DNA of 64,000 nucleotides from Serpula lacrymans var. lacrymans S7.9 (GCF_000218685.1 NW_006763292.1:943087-1007086); one strand, 5' to 3'; counted from the stretch's first letter, positions 10,497-22,784 are shown. Notes: a model not told the origin generated them from the sequence alone. Numbers and translations: made by a program.

Positions 10497-11697
10497 ATGT
10501 CCTCTCACACAACACTCCAAGCTCCATCAGCCGAACAAGCACCTAACAGAAATATTGTGTTACTCAAAGCGGCTGTAAGAGACATTGAAGAGATGAAGAT
10601 TACTCACCTTGCATTCAAGGATCTAACAGACAAAAATGTCAAGATTCTGAATGCCAAAAACCTCCTCTTGAAGCAGGACAATCTGCAGATGAAAGCCAAC
10701 ATTGAAAACCTGAAAAAACAGGTTGACTTCTTGAAAAAAAACTTGGGTGTAGAATGTGTGGAGTACGACAATGATGGAGAGGACCAGGCAACCGAACAAG
10801 TCAATAACAATGATGCAAGCACAACACAGTCACTTACCGACACCAATATTTCCCTTTCCAACATTGATCTGTCGAGTGTTGATTTAGAGACCCTGCCACC
10901 GGAACAAAAAGAGATTATAAGCCTTGAAGTGGCTGACTCAAAAATTGTCAAGGTGAGTAAATATATTATGCAAACACTACAATAAAAAAAACTAACCTAT
11001 AGCTATCAACAGGATGCTATAAATGAAGCGTTCATGAGAAAAATGGGTGTAGATAAACCGGAAGCAAAACACTTACCCAATTTCCCCTCCTCTATCAGGC
11101 AAAGTATGTGGCCTGTTGATCAAGCTACAAATCAGCCGTTCCTTCGGTTCAAAGGAAAATGCTAGCAGATGAAGCCACGAACAGTAGCAATTTAGTTGCA
11201 ATACAATCTTGGATAGTCAACAACGCACCTGCAGAATTTCCCACCATATCCAGGATGCTTTGACTCTTACTTCCCAAGGACCTCAAACAATGAATCCACC
11301 TACGTTTCCAATACATGTCACACCAGTTTTGTCTCAATACACAGAAGGTCCAAGCACGTGAGAAAGAGTCTGAGGCAGCTCAATTAATTGATGATGATGA
11401 CGATGAAATTGCCATCAGTGTACCTGTATCTAAAGCACACAGAAATTCCCGTGCACAATCAGTGAGTTTGAATTGATAAGAATCAATTATAAGCTTACCT
11501 GTGCTAGAAATGTGACCAACGCATACGCAAATGGCCTCTATTGGCATACACTGACCCGAAATATGATGCAGCATTCATCATCAACACTATGTCTGACAAT
11601 GAGGATGACCCTGATTATAGGCCAACATCAAATGAACCTAAGACATTCAGGACAAGTTGAGTGGATATTTCAGATTGTTCGAATTCGTCTTGAGTAA
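10497..11697 (+). pseudogene. Agaricomycete multicopy coiled-coil protein, broken
   Basis: The first exon (ATG at 10497) encodes a Lys/Leu-rich coiled coil of about 150 residues with Asn/Asp/Ser-rich tail. A donor GTGAGT at about 10953 and an acceptor ATCAACAG at 11011 join it to an exon with QSMWPVDQATNQPFLRF. After that a frameshift near 11158 and stops in the next 150 bp break the frame. A second intron (11461 to about 11508) leads to KYDAAFIINTMSDNEDDP, which I associate with a repeated agaricomycete family often near Plavaka elements. Function unknown. Confidence 0.5.
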
Positions 11698-12067
11698 GGG
11701 AAGTCATTTTTGAGTTGGTGGTGTAATATGAAGAATAATAATTTAGTTTATTTTCAAGACCAACATAGTTATTCTATTTACAAGTTAACTAAAATACTAA
11801 AATAATCAATCATGTTGATGCGAACTCAAAGGACTCTAGAAAACGACCAAGTCCTTCTTGAGTATCTAGTTGAAATGTGCAGGAAACCTACAGATTTTGT
11901 GTAGATTTCCAGAACCGAACATCCAGAGCAAGATTCGATTGAAATGTGCCGGAAATGACCGAGTTTTCGGGACATTCTCATGGTTCATAATCTCAGGTTT
12001 TTCGCAGTGTTGGGGGCGCATTTCTTGTGTGTTTCTCTGGCTATTGATTTCGTCAAGATTGCTCAAG

Positions 12068-14059
12068 ATGCCCACACAAGTCCAATGTCCCAATTGTCAC
12101 AACTGATACAACAATTCTGCAGATATAGTTCAGCATCTGAACAATCAAACAAGCTGCTGGGCTTGCACAGGACATCCAACTGCTTGCACCAGAACTGTTA
12201 ATCCTGTTACAGAAGTCTCCAATTTCTCTCGCCACCCAATCACAGTTTGGCAATGGAAAGCCCTACCCTTCCTGTACAGCGAAGCACACGTTGGCTCGCA
12301 TCCTTAAAATGTCGCTGAAAGTTGATCCGTGGAATCTAAACAATTTTCAGATAGCAGCAAAAGAACTCGGCCTTAATGGTGTACATCAACCGTTTTGGAG
12401 GAATTGGCATCTGGCCGACCCCTCCATATTTTTAACACCCGAACTTTTGCATACATGCCACAAATTTTTCTTTGACCACATTCTTGTCTGGTGCAAATAA
12501 GTCCTGGGCCACCAGGAGCTGGATAGTTGTTACAAAAGCCATCACAAGCGAGTTGGCTTTTGCCACTTTGACAAGGTGTCAGACAGATGACCAGTCGCGA
12601 ACATCACAATATTCAGCACACTATAGTGCCCACAATCATTGGTGCTGCTCCTCCTAACTTTGTGCGGGCCATCCGTGCAATGATCAACTTCATCTATGCT
12701 GCACAATATCCCATCCAAACAGCCAGATTGATCAATGCAATGGTTTGTTCTCTCCAGGAGTTCCATCAATATAAAGATGCGGTATTGGATGCAGAAGCTA
12801 GGAGTAGGGTGTAGCACGGGTATGGGTCACACCGCGGGTTTAGGGGGGACGGGTACGGTGGGTACGGGTACACCCGTGCTACACCCTAGGAGGGGTAAGA
12901 AGGGGACAATTGAGAATTTCTGGATCCCAAAGCTTTGAGCTTATGCAACACTCTGCCCGCTCAATCAAGAACAGCGGAAGCATCCCTCAGTTCACAGGAG
13001 ACATTGTCAAACATCTTCTTATCACGAATTGCAAACATACGTTCCAACAAACCAACCATGGGAGGGACTTTATCATTCAGGTCGTCAGAATACTGGATCA
13101 CGCAGAAAGGGCGGAGGATGTTTGACTTATATACGCTACTGCGGTCCAGCAGTAACAGCTTTGTCAACATGGCCATCGCCTCAGAGGACTATAAATGTGC
13201 CGTGTTGCTCGCTGATCATGAGGTCATGAACACAGACCCTCGGTTTGCTTGGATATCATCCATACTTCCATTAGAAACTCAGATCAGGGGTGCCTGTCCC
13301 GTTCAAAATTATTTCATCAAGGGGATACTTTCTAATGAAGCATCCGCCGCTTTTCATCTCACAGCCTTACCTAACCAAAAACAGCTGTTGCTTGAAGAGA
13401 CCAGTGCTCTATACGGATTGAAGGACCTTGTGGGGGCTCTTTTAGAATACTCTTCCCGTTATCCTGGATTCACAGGGACTCCGAGCTTTAGCGCAGCTCA
13501 CGTATGGTTCAAGTTTAGAGTGCAATTACATTCTGTGTTTGACGAGAGCATCATCATGCCGAGTCAGCTGGCCCAGGCATACTCTCCGAGCAAGGAGTTC
13601 CCCTGGGGCAACTGTGATACTGTGTTATTGGCAGGTCAGGGAAAAGGTACATATTGTCAGTGATTGATTCGGAGACAATACTTATTTCTTGTTTTTCCAG
13701 ATCCTTATGTGGTCCAAGTTCAAGCAGTTCTTGTCCCGATTGCCTCTCACGGGGTTTCATTGCTACCGTCTCTCCTCCAGCCTCTTCTCTACATCCAATA
13801 TTTCAAGGTCATCGCGAATCCTTCTGACCACACTGAGGTCAAACGAATGCTCCACGGAAATCCACAGCGCCAGCATGAGCGTTTCAGGAGGATTGTCCCG
13901 CTGGCAGAGGTTGCTCAAGCTGTCGAGCTGATCCCATTGTATGGGCCTACAAAAGATCCCAGTATCAATGCAACCAATTCGCTTGAGGTGCCAACATGTT
14001 TCCTTCTGAACTGTTATTCAGATAAAGAAGTATATTGCTCTATGTTGGTGGACGACTGA
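12068..14059 (+). pseudogene. Plavaka-type (CACTA) transposase remnant
   Basis: ATG at 12068 opens a C2H2-like start, CPNCHN with His and Cys spaced as in a zinc finger. After loss of the central catalytic region the frame resumes with FLTPELLHTCHKFFFDHIL (about 12.43 kb), IVPTIIGAAPPNFVRAIRAM (12.63 kb), GKKGTIENFW (12.89 kb) and a long open stretch at 12.93-13.66 kb. A final segment lies at 13.66-14.06 kb after an intron ending TTTTCCAG. These are C-terminal landmarks of fungal Plavaka transposases. Frame changes occur near 12.30, 12.50 and 12.80 kb. It is dead: the catalytic part is deleted and the frame is broken, once by an 82-bp insertion. Confidence 0.75.
12805..12886. mobile_element. 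82-bp hAT-like mini-insertion
   Basis: The terminal inverted repeat GGGTGTAGCACGGGTA faces TACCCGTGCTACACCC with a G-rich centre. A 6-bp direct repeat TAGGAG sits on each side (12799-12804, 12887-12892). Removing the element and one repeat restores the Plavaka frame EARRGKKG. The TAGGG start resembles fungal hAT-derived MITEs, but the duplication is 6 rather than the usual 8 bp. Confidence 0.7.
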
Positions 14060-14743
14060 TGGGTATGATGGACAGCTTGATTGTGGAGTATTAGTAATTG
14101 CTTCAAGTGTATTTGTATTATGCCGCATTATGATTGTGTTTTCTATATGTCTGATGTCTGATATCGTTTTTTTGTTATCTTGTATCAATGATAATTTCGG
14201 TTCTCACAACGTGAAATCTAATCGCTGAGATATATGTTATCATAGTGAGATGAATATTATCAGTGTACGATTACAGTAGATATCATCTCAGAATCTCCAT
14301 CATCCACAACAGGCAATCCCCGCAACTTTCCACCAATCGCATGAGTTGGCGCTAGAATTTCAGAAGCTCCGACTTAGCCACTGTCAAGTCGTTTTGGCAT
14401 GTTGTGAGTGTTTGTACGGCCGGCATGTGTCTGACACATGCCCAGGACACCCCCCATACTTGCAAGAATGACGAAGGGTATGGACAAATCTCTAGCTTGC
14501 AAACTAGAGGTAAGCATGAATATCCGGCACGTTTCAGGTTACTGTTAAGCTGCTGCCGTTTAAAGGAATTCCAAAGATCAGTGTCTTCAACTGCAGAAGA
14601 CGTTGTTTTCAACCAATTTCCCAGCAAGGTGTGCAAATTCGGAAATATCCATCATATCAGAGGTGCTAACTTTCCAAGTAGATAATGTACGACTTAAAGA
14701 TAGTATCTCTTTGATTATAACTCACAATATGACCCACTTACAG

Positions 14744-16008
14744 CGAATTGACGACGTTGATAAGTTCCACAGAAAACCCCGAGTCACCGTTTCACCTATC
14801 CCATGCATCAACTGACGCAACTGTGTATCCGCCACCTTCATCCTCTTCAGATGTGCCTGAATCCAAGAAGCGTAAGCGGATGACTGATGGGACGCCTTTT
14901 GTTGTGAACCACAACGATACTCACCACGCCATATACGTTAACCTTGTACATGCCAACGCACACATTATTAAACTGAATGCAGATATAAAGAAAGAGTGTA
15001 CACAATTGGCAGATCTTTGTGTGAGTGAAGCACTTCTCTCCTTGCGTTGATTCTGAGCAGTCGTCGTGGCATTTAGGAAAAAGTTAAACTGTGGGTCAAT
15101 CTTACTATGCCAAAGTATGTCCTTACTATGACAAAACCTGTTATCCGCTAAACCAAATATCTTAGAATCGAGGAGTATGTTCTCTATCATTCTGTATGGC
15201 TATATAACACTAACATACGTCGTTCAATGAAGTGGCGATAATTTTGGTTTGACCTATATCTATTATTGAATGGCCATCATCTAATTTCCGTCATTTTTTA
15301 GGTGTTCAAATTCAAGAAGGTATCAGTTCACCTCAAACTGATCTTGGAGCTCGTACCTGACATGACACAGAGGTCCTTACTGAATTACATCGTTCTCAAG
15401 AAAGTGCTTATAACCTGCGTGATGGGATTCGGCAAGATTACCTTGCCAGAGCTAAGATTTGCTCCAAGGTTATTAAATATCCCCACGTAGAAGACTATAC
15501 GGTAGGGCACAAATTACTTTTGTGCTCATTGTATCCTAACATAGCTCTATTGGTTAGCTTGCTCTCAAGGAACAGGATGAGAAACAACTATATCTTGCTC
15601 GCCAGCATATCGTTGATATTCGAAACGTCTACGCTATTTTAACTGACATTATCCATAAAAATATAAACAAGGTATAATAATCTTTTTCTTTCATTAAATT
15701 CACGCAATTGAGCACATTATGTAGATTTGCTCTCCAAAAGGTAATAATGGGGTCGGTTTATACTAGAAGAATACACTACAGTGCAGAACGGGCATTTAAG
15801 CCAATCAACCATGATATATGCATTTTTCGTGCGATCACCAGCCATGTAGCCCGAGCATGTTAAGAATACATGTGTATTGCTATTATGATGTAAAATTTGA
15901 AGTAATGTGGGATTGTCTGTGTGATACAAAGCTCAACTCAAAGAGATTACTGATCTAAATAAACACGAAGACTCAGTGTTCTGGGGAACGACTCATGTAT
16001 TGAAGTAA
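14744..16008 (+). CDS. Multi-exon coiled-coil protein, unknown function
   Basis: Exons can be joined in frame. 14744 to about 15017 is a Ser/Pro-rich start ending in a helical segment LNADIKKECTQLADLC. A short exon at about 15301-15318 follows, then exons at about 15371-15502, 15559-15670, 15722-15737 and from 15931 to the stop at 16008. Donors and acceptors are canonical, for example GTATCA to GACACAG with a CTGAC branch site. The spliced product is mostly helical and charged, such as ALKEQDEKQLYLARQHIVD. Upstream exons probably exist between 14.28 and 14.69 kb but could not be fixed. The last codons come from an LTR-like insertion at 15974-16012. The exon model is by eye. Confidence 0.5.
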
Positions 16009-16031
16009 GTACCTAAATAAACACGAAGACT
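15955..16031. repeat. LTR-derived 39-bp insertion between 19-bp direct repeats
   Basis: CTAAATAAACACGAAGACT occurs at 15955-15973 and again at 16013-16031. The sequence between begins with CAGTGTTCTGGGGAAC, which is also the end region of the copia LTR starting at 16071. Without the insertion the exon above would stop at the TAG just after GAAGAC. Confidence 0.6.
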
Positions 16032-16070
16032 AGGAAGTCTGATGAGCTAAGTACACTAGAAACTAAGTAA

Positions 16071-18612
16071 ATATCTCACCTCAGTGTTCTGGGGAACAAC
16101 TGAGGTGATGTAAACTTTGCGATGGCTCCCTATATGTAGGTGAACAGAAGTGAAATTTTTCTGATGGTGGTATATTGGGTGCACGGGCCACCCCATTTTT
16201 CTCACTTCCCTCTTACAGCCTTTGTCGACACTTGTCCATCATTTGCTGCATCCAACACTCCCCCTCAAGCCACACAAAGGCCCAATACCGCTGCAAAATG
16301 CTTTGCTTTCGTGGAAGGCAAAGCCTTAGTAAGTGTGTCGGTGTTCATACCGTCCGTGGGGCAGTAAATCATCTCGATCTTGCCCTGCTCGATCGCATGG
16401 CATATGAATGAAGTCTTATATTGATATGTTTGGTGTCAGTACATTGTTTCCGAAGATTTTGTCCATAAACATCCTGATCCACAGGATCGTCAGTAGTGTT
16501 CATTGGTGCATTTTCCACATCAAAACGTACTGAGTGCTTCCCTGGCCAATAGATGTGATGGCCCTTGCTTTCGTCGTCCAGTCCCATCCTTCCCACACGA
16601 GACTATTGAGTTTGGATCCGGAAGCGTCATGGATCAAGGCTTTACAGCCCCATTCATGAAGCAAAGAAAGATCAGGCTTGGTGCCATGGGCCGCTTCATG
16701 TGGCGTCATATTGTCCAAAGCCTTCATGGAGGTATGGTTCTTCAGCCACACAGCATGTCTGACTGCTTCTCCCCACAGGTACTTCGGCATGCCGCTACTA
16801 CGTAGCATCGCTTGGACCTTTTCGAGTAGGGTGCGGTTGAGGCGCTCAGCCACGCCATTGTTTTCTGGCGTGTCGTGGACGGTGAGTTTGCGAGTGATCC
16901 CTCTTTCATTCAAGTAGTTACTGAATTTGGTGCTTGGGAATTCACCTCCACGATTGCTATGTAATATTTTTGCTGTATGTCCAATGCTGGCTGATCCTTG
17001 GGACATGTAGATGCCTCCTATGTTTGGGATTTGGCCAATGACTCTACCAGCGGGTTTTTTTATTACACACTCCCCTTGATTAGAAATAGCCTTGTATCTA
17101 GCCTTGTCAATACGGCCAATAGATACTAAGGTGTGAGCCAGGGCTGGGGTGTATAGCACGTCTCACAGGGTGATTTTGGTGGGTTTCCTGTCTCCATTGG
17201 GTACATTTATCATCAGGTCTCCTTTTCCCATTGCAGGGAAGGAGTTTTGATTGGCTGCGCTGATAGACTGTGGGGGTATCTCTATATAGTTTTTCAAGAG
17301 GCGTTGGTAGGGTGTAAAGTGCGTTGTGGCGCCCAAATCATATAATTCAATGGTTTGGCGGCTATCAATCACTCTGTCTGTATTCATGTATAACGCTAAC
17401 TTGGTTGCCACATTTAAAGACTTGGGGGATATCACACACCATATTCACTCATCTTTGCATTTGACAATTGCAGTGTTTGCTTGCTCAGGTTTTTATTATC
17501 GATGTTTTGAGCATTGGCTCTTTCTTCAGCCGGTACGTCTTTCTTTTGATTGTTTCTGCAATTGCGTTTTTTGCTGGGGCAATCTCAACTTATGTGCCCT
17601 TTTCCTCCACAGTCATACAGTCATAGCACTCAATCTTGTTTTTCTTGGAGGGTTTGTCTTTGGTATTGTTTCTCCCTCGGACTCGACCTCGACCTCTACC
17701 ACCACAGTTTCCCCTCCTGGACAACATTGTTGCGGATATGGCGGCATTCTTGCCTTTCATGTCGGGGTGTTTTGTTGCAATGGTGAGCCAATCATATTCT
17801 TGTAAGAGATAAGTGATTAATGTTTCTGGCTCAACGGTTTTCCCGGATAAGTGGGCAGCTGCTGACAATTGGACACAAAGGTGGCGTAGGTGGGAGGTAA
17901 GGACATCATTATGGTTAACAACTTCTCTTTGTTGCTAAAGTGTATGCCGGCAGCGCTCAGCTGCTCCCACATATCTCTGAGTTTGTCGATGTGAGTATGC
18001 ATGTTGCCTTTGTCCGGACATTGTAACGTGGCTAATTGATCTCTCAATTTGGCCTGGACCAACTCAGTTTTATTCTTGTTCTCTTGAATGATCAGTTGCC
18101 ACATCTCAGCGACTGTGTCTTTGTGCAGCGTCGAATCAGGTATTGTCCGGCCCAATATATTTTGCGCGCAAAACTCTCTCTTTAGCCAGGCTTTCAACAT
18201 TTCCTGGTCGGTCGGACTCAATGTTGTAGTTGTTGTGGGAACGGGCTGGAGTTGCTCCAGCCTGTGCAGCAGTCTGCACGGTCCCTGGCAACGAGGTTGG
18301 AGTGGGTTTTGGGGCCAGACCAAGTAATAGTTCGACACAGTCTTTGTCTGCCATAACCCACTTAAGTCGTGTTTTATATATCAACCAGTTGGAGCCATCG
18401 GGCTTGAGTTTTGGCACACCAAGGGACTCCTTGATATCTCACCTCAGTGTTCTGGGGAATAACTGAGGTGATTATATCACGATGGCTCTCTATATGTAGG
18501 TGAACGGAAGTATCATTTTTCTGATGGTGGTATATTGGGTGCACGGGCCACCCCATCCTTCTCACTTTCCTTTTACAGCCTTCATCAACACTTGTCCATC
18601 ATTCATCCAACA
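16071..18612 (-). mobile_element. Copia element with both LTRs, RT core deleted
   Basis: The LTRs are 18434-18612 (5') and 16071-16256 (3') on the minus strand, both starting TGTTGGATG. The polypurine tract GAGGGGGAG abuts the 3' LTR. Only about 16 bp separates the 5' LTR from Gag sequence, so the leader and primer binding site are gone. No matching target duplication was found (TCAAC versus AGTAA). Total 2.54 kb, about half the length of a full copia element. Confidence 0.85.
16260..18430 (-). pseudogene. Copia Gag-integrase-RNase H remnant
   Basis: Gag opens with PKLKPDGSNWLIYKTRLKW (18.41 kb) and continues to 17.8 kb. A Gly/Arg-rich region follows at 17.7 kb. Next is a protease-like stretch (YDLGATTHFTPY at about 17.35 kb, where DSGA would be expected). 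The integrase region includes NRGGEFPSTKF and LTVHDTPENNGVAERLNRT (16.95-16.82 kb). At about 16.44 kb the frame passes directly into the RNase H C-terminus (YCPTDGMNTDTLTKALPSTK), so reverse transcriptase and most RNase H are missing. Stops and frame changes add to the decay. It is non-autonomous. Confidence 0.8.
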
Positions 18613-19323
18613 TCAACTTTAAGAGAAAATGATGTGTATATATTCCTGATACCATAGGCTACCAGGTCTGCCTTTTAGTAAATGTCACTGGATTTTGTGC
18701 TGGCTCTTTGCCCCGAATACCGAGTCATCACATCAAGCATGACTGACTTTTGTCACACCTAAAATTGATTAAGAAGCCTGAAAGTGGTTAGAATATTTGA
18801 TTGTATTTTTGGACCTACAAGATTTTGTCAGAATGTATTTTTTTATATTCCCACACAAACATAGTATCAATAGAAATATGTCAACAGAAATAAATTATCA
18901 CTGCGGGCTTTGGCTTATTTAAGCCCAGCTGTGAATACTACAAGTCAATGTTCAAACTTGACTGTGAAGTGTGATACATGCAAAATTTTATTCACAATAT
19001 TTCAATTCACTGAATAAGGCTCTCACAACCGCTTAAGCCCTGCATGTGACAAGGTGGTCCACCACAAAAAAAGAAATTAGATACAGATTTGCCAGTAGTT
19101 CATTGTGGTTTGTGACCCATGACAAAACCACCAATTATATGATTCAGTTTTTTTTTGTGACCCGTGACTAAACCTACAGTTGAAATGGTACAGTAGTTAC
19201 CACTATGCTGGTCTATACTTACCAGTTGTGGCCACATCTATGACTCTCAGCCATCATCATTCAATATTTAAAAGGACAAGAGAGCATTTCTTTTGTCTAC
19301 CCAGTGCCCCTCCACAAGCACAA
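18613..19323. other. AT-rich spacer, nothing recognised
   Basis: No supported gene. It holds several T-rich and A-rich runs and two related motifs, GTGACCCATGACAAAACCA and GTGACCCGTGACTAAACC, at about 19.11 and 19.16 kb. Confidence 0.4.
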
Positions 19324-19539
19324 TGTAAGGACCATTTATATTTTCTTATTTTCTCATCTTTTCGTTCCATGTCTTGGTTCTCAGATGTTTTCCCCATCAC
19401 ACCTCTGGCTCTAGGGCTAGAAATATTCTTTGCTATCTTGCTTCTCATAGCCCTCACAGGCTTTCTTAACCATTGTTACCACTTCATATTGCAGATCAGA
19501 GACTGGGTAGTACTCCCAGCTAGCCAGCACAACGGGTAA
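19324..19539 (+). CDS. Short membrane ORF of LTR family, diverged copy
   Basis: The ATG at 19369 lies 45 bp after a TGTAAGG terminus like those of the LTRs at 39901 and 51140 (read inverted). The 56-residue product starts MSWFSDVFPITPLALGLEI and has one strongly hydrophobic segment (about residues 14-33). It aligns with the ORFs at 39687-39866 and 50873-51106 through P-x-T-P-L-A-x-G-L and a Leu-rich membrane span. Third codon positions differ while residues are kept. Function unknown. The rest of this LTR copy could not be traced. Confidence 0.45.
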   Translation, partial: CKDHLYFLIFSSFRSMSWFSDVFPITPLALGLEIFFAILLLIALTGFLNHCYHFILQIRDWVVLPASQHNG

Positions 19540-20517
19540 GGACTGGTGGTAGAGATCTCGCCAACCAGCTCCAAGACCCATCAGTGCCTGGAGATATTAA
19601 TAAACACTTTAGTATTGTACCGCATCATGAGGATACAGTTCCTGAAGACACATGACAATACTCATTATTAGTACATTCTCTCACCTGCTGATTAATCCCT
19701 AAAAGTCATACAATAGTTATTCTTTTTCTTATTGGACAGTTTCATCCTCAGACCACTTTTCTTTTATTCTACTTCCAGTCTGAGAGATAGACAATTAGCT
19801 ATAAAAACCCTACATATTTATGTATCATTCTTTAGCTTTTTATTACTTGAATAACCCGCTTCACTCCTCATCAAAAACCTTTGACTTTACCATCAGTCCT
19901 CTACCTGCTATAATCTCTAGCACCTGTTAACCTCAAACTCATTGTGCCTTTTACTCCCTGCAAGTGCAGACAGAGACAGGTATTGTTTTTGTTATAGTTT
20001 AACGTTGCCTCACACACAAGAGCAACAGTACTAGAATGTCTGCAGTACAAGTATGCATGATAGACGTGAACCCCATTGACAACATCTCCAGCTCCCAGAC
20101 TAGTGAGGGCCACAACACAGCCACTTTTGTTACATCCAATGGGGATGGCAGGATACATGGAATGGATCACTTGAGCTTTAGCACATGGTCCACTTCATGT
20201 GATCATCACACTTCTAGTGGGTGCCGTACACTTCAGTGAGGTGCTCCCAAGTAGAGCTTCATAGACTTCAGAGGTGCTATTGCACAAGAAACATTTCATC
20301 TGTATGGTGGAGTCCCAGAGACACCCATTGTTAGAGTTTAATAAATTGCTTGACTGGTAAACTGACTGTTGTAGCATGCTGGCTGGTACCTGTAATGATC
20401 TCAGTGTTGTGGAGGCTTGTGTCAAGACAGCCTGCCCCCCACCCATACTCATTACAAGGGGTGGTGGAATACAGCAAGCAGGTTCCCATCAGAGCATCTT
20501 GAAATAATGTTGCAACC

Positions 20518-21190
20518 ATGCCTGCTAATGGTTACCAGGTAGTACTGCCAGTGGAGGAAGCGACAGTTTCTATGTCAGCAACAATGGAAGGCAGTAAGCC
20601 AACCATTGCAAAAGCAAAAGCACCCCCTATGAAAAAGGGTGTCCCAATGCCAAAGCTGACTGTACTGGCATTAGAGTGGGCCAGCTGAATGGCAGATCAC
20701 CAGCAAACCCGGAAAAGTATTCCCCTACCAATAAATAGGTATTATGACTTTCAGGCCACAAGGGGATACCTGATGGTATTACAGCTGAGCCCACAAGCAT
20801 TAGCAAGTGCAGAAAGCCACGACCAATGAACACAATATATGCGAGTTGTAGCAAAACTCTTGGCATACCCTGGCCTCTACAGGGAAATTGTAGAGGACAA
20901 GGGATTGGAGATTCCAATCAGTGACAGGAGACAAAATAAATTCCCTGCTACCTTGAATATCTCCCTGGAGCAAATTGGCCATTACTTCAACACAAGCAGG
21001 GTGACCATTGAATAGGTGGATAACACCTAACTCTGTGTGGGTAACTAGCTAGTCCGGGAAATTTCAGAGCTAGGTGACAAGCCTGGAGCTTCCAAGCTGG
21101 AGCAAAAGCACAGGATGGCTACCTCCATAGAGGACACTAAAATGGGCAACCCACTCCCATTTATGGACAAGCAGGGCCTTGCCCCTATGT
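20518..21190 (+). pseudogene. Unknown element-like ORF with stops
   Basis: One frame from the ATG at 20518 stays coherent across several stops up to 21190. It is Ala/Lys/Pro-rich at the start, then helical. It is followed by pyrimidine-rich sequence and an apparent polypurine tract/LTR start at 21519, so it may be the coding part of a retroelement. No family was recognised. The stretch 19.54-20.5 kb holds nothing else I can support. Confidence 0.25.
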
Positions 21191-21518
21191 AGAGAAGCTC
21201 AGCTCTATGTCTGTGTCATATTCTCATGGTCACCAGCTGTGCTCCTGTTGTTGCCCCATTGCCTGCACAGCATACCACTCCTTTATATTAGCAACTTTTG
21301 CCATATAATCTTTTTCTTTTCTTTTATATCTTTCATGTTCATATGGTTATTCCTTCTCATCTATGTATTACATCTTATCTATTACATCTATTACATATAT
21401 ATGATACCTACTCCCTACTATACATCTCCCCATGTTTTTCTCTCGTTCTCTCTCCACCCTTCTCCTATATACATACAAAAATGAAAAAAAACCCATACTT
21501 TGCTCTTCCAGGGGAGGG

Positions 21519-21755
21519 TGTAATGTATTGATCAGATTAGATAATGATACCATACTGATAATGCAACTGATACTATATGGTTGCCAGTAGATAAAGTCTG
21601 AGTTTGTGATTAGATAAGACAATCTAATCACAAACTCTTTTACATACTATTGAATATAACCAAGGTTAAATTCAGTATTATGTGAATTTAGAAAGTGTTG
21701 ATGACCAAGAGTGAATCACAGCATTGAGACACTCATAAGCTTCAATTAAACACTT
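21519..21755 (+). repeat. LTR-like terminus after polypurine tract
   Basis: GGGGAGGG is followed by TGTAATGTATTGATC. The same arrangement recurs at 60576, and both copies share AGTCTGAGTTTGT, ACAAACTCTT and TTGAATATAAC segments in order. The right end is unclear because gypsy RT sequence starts at about 21760. Confidence 0.5.
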
Positions 21756-21759
21756 TATA

Positions 21760-22350
21760 GTTGACCAACCCACTGGCAACCTACCAGAGCACAATAAATA
21801 AAATCTTTGCGGATATGGAGAACTATATTGTCATTTACATAGATGGTTTATCAATATTTACAAAGTTGGACAATGAGACCAAGCATGACAGGATTGTGCA
21901 AGAAGTCCTTTGACACTTACAGGAACAGGACCTATTCATCAAACCCAAAAAATATAATTTTAAAGTAAAAGAAGTAGATTTTCTTGGTATAATAATTGGC
22001 CAGAACAGAATCAGGATGAATCCTGAGAAATTTCAAGCTATTTTGGAATGGACAGAACCTACTTGCGTTAAAGGAGTTAAGGCTTTCCTTGGTTTAGGCA
22101 ACTTCTACCAAAGATTAGTTGAAAACTTTGCAAAAATCACAAGACCATTAAACTATCTCATAAAGAAAGACGTCCCATGGCATTGGGGCCCCAAGGAATA
22201 AGAAGCTTTTGATAAGCTTAAAAAAGCATGTATAATAGCTCCTATTTTAGCATCTCCAAAATTAGACAAACAGTTTTGGCTAGAAACTGACTCTCCTGAC
22301 TTTGCTACAGGGGCTGTTCTGTCAATTGAATGCCCTGACAATCTTTGGAG
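21760..22350 (+). pseudogene. Gypsy reverse transcriptase fragment
   Basis: The plus strand reads through the RT active-site region (ENYIVIYIDG, where D-D would be expected) and the connection region KAFLGLGNFYQRLVENFAK, ending at ECPDNLWRLC. The second active-site Asp is replaced by Gly. Stops occur at about 21910 and 22199. It ends abruptly against an inverted LTR. Confidence 0.8.
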
Positions 22351-22356
22351 GCTTTG

Positions 22357-22767
22357 TGTTACAATCAAAGTTTTTATACTCTGGCGCACACTATGACAAG
22401 CTATAGAGGATAGAGTGAGGAGTGAGTAAACCCCTTAGAATAGCACTGAGTTAATAAACAACAGGAGGACTTGCCAAGGAGTCTCCTGGATCTATTGGGG
22501 TTCTTATAGTACTACAGGTTTGTTTGTACATATATACTATACAGTTGATGAAGGTAGTGGCTGATGATATTATAGGGCACAGCCCATGTGACCAAGATTC
22601 ACTATGTGAGAACCTTGTCGCTAAAAATAAAGGAAAGCAGTGCAGCACACAAAAGTGGAGTTTTGAACAAAGGGAAAGTGCCACATGGCACGATTGTGTC
22701 AAAACTAAGAGAGAAAGTTAAATTGGAGAAAGAAAGTAGTAAGTCCAAAAATTGTATATTGTAACAC
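22357..22767 (-). repeat. Gypsy family A LTR (3' LTR of minus element)
   Basis: Begins TGTTACAATA at 22767 and ends near 22357. It aligns with LTRs at 37383, 38736 and 56753. The adjacent AGAAGGGGG tract and chromodomain end at 22.78 kb make it the 3' LTR of the minus-strand gypsy element. Confidence 0.8.
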
Positions 22768-22784
22768 TACCCCCCTTCTAAGGT

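Noticed and set aside
19369..19539. Host membrane protein gene at 19.4 kb
   Set aside because: Its similarity to ORFs inside two LTRs and the TGTAAGG edge upstream make an LTR origin more likely.
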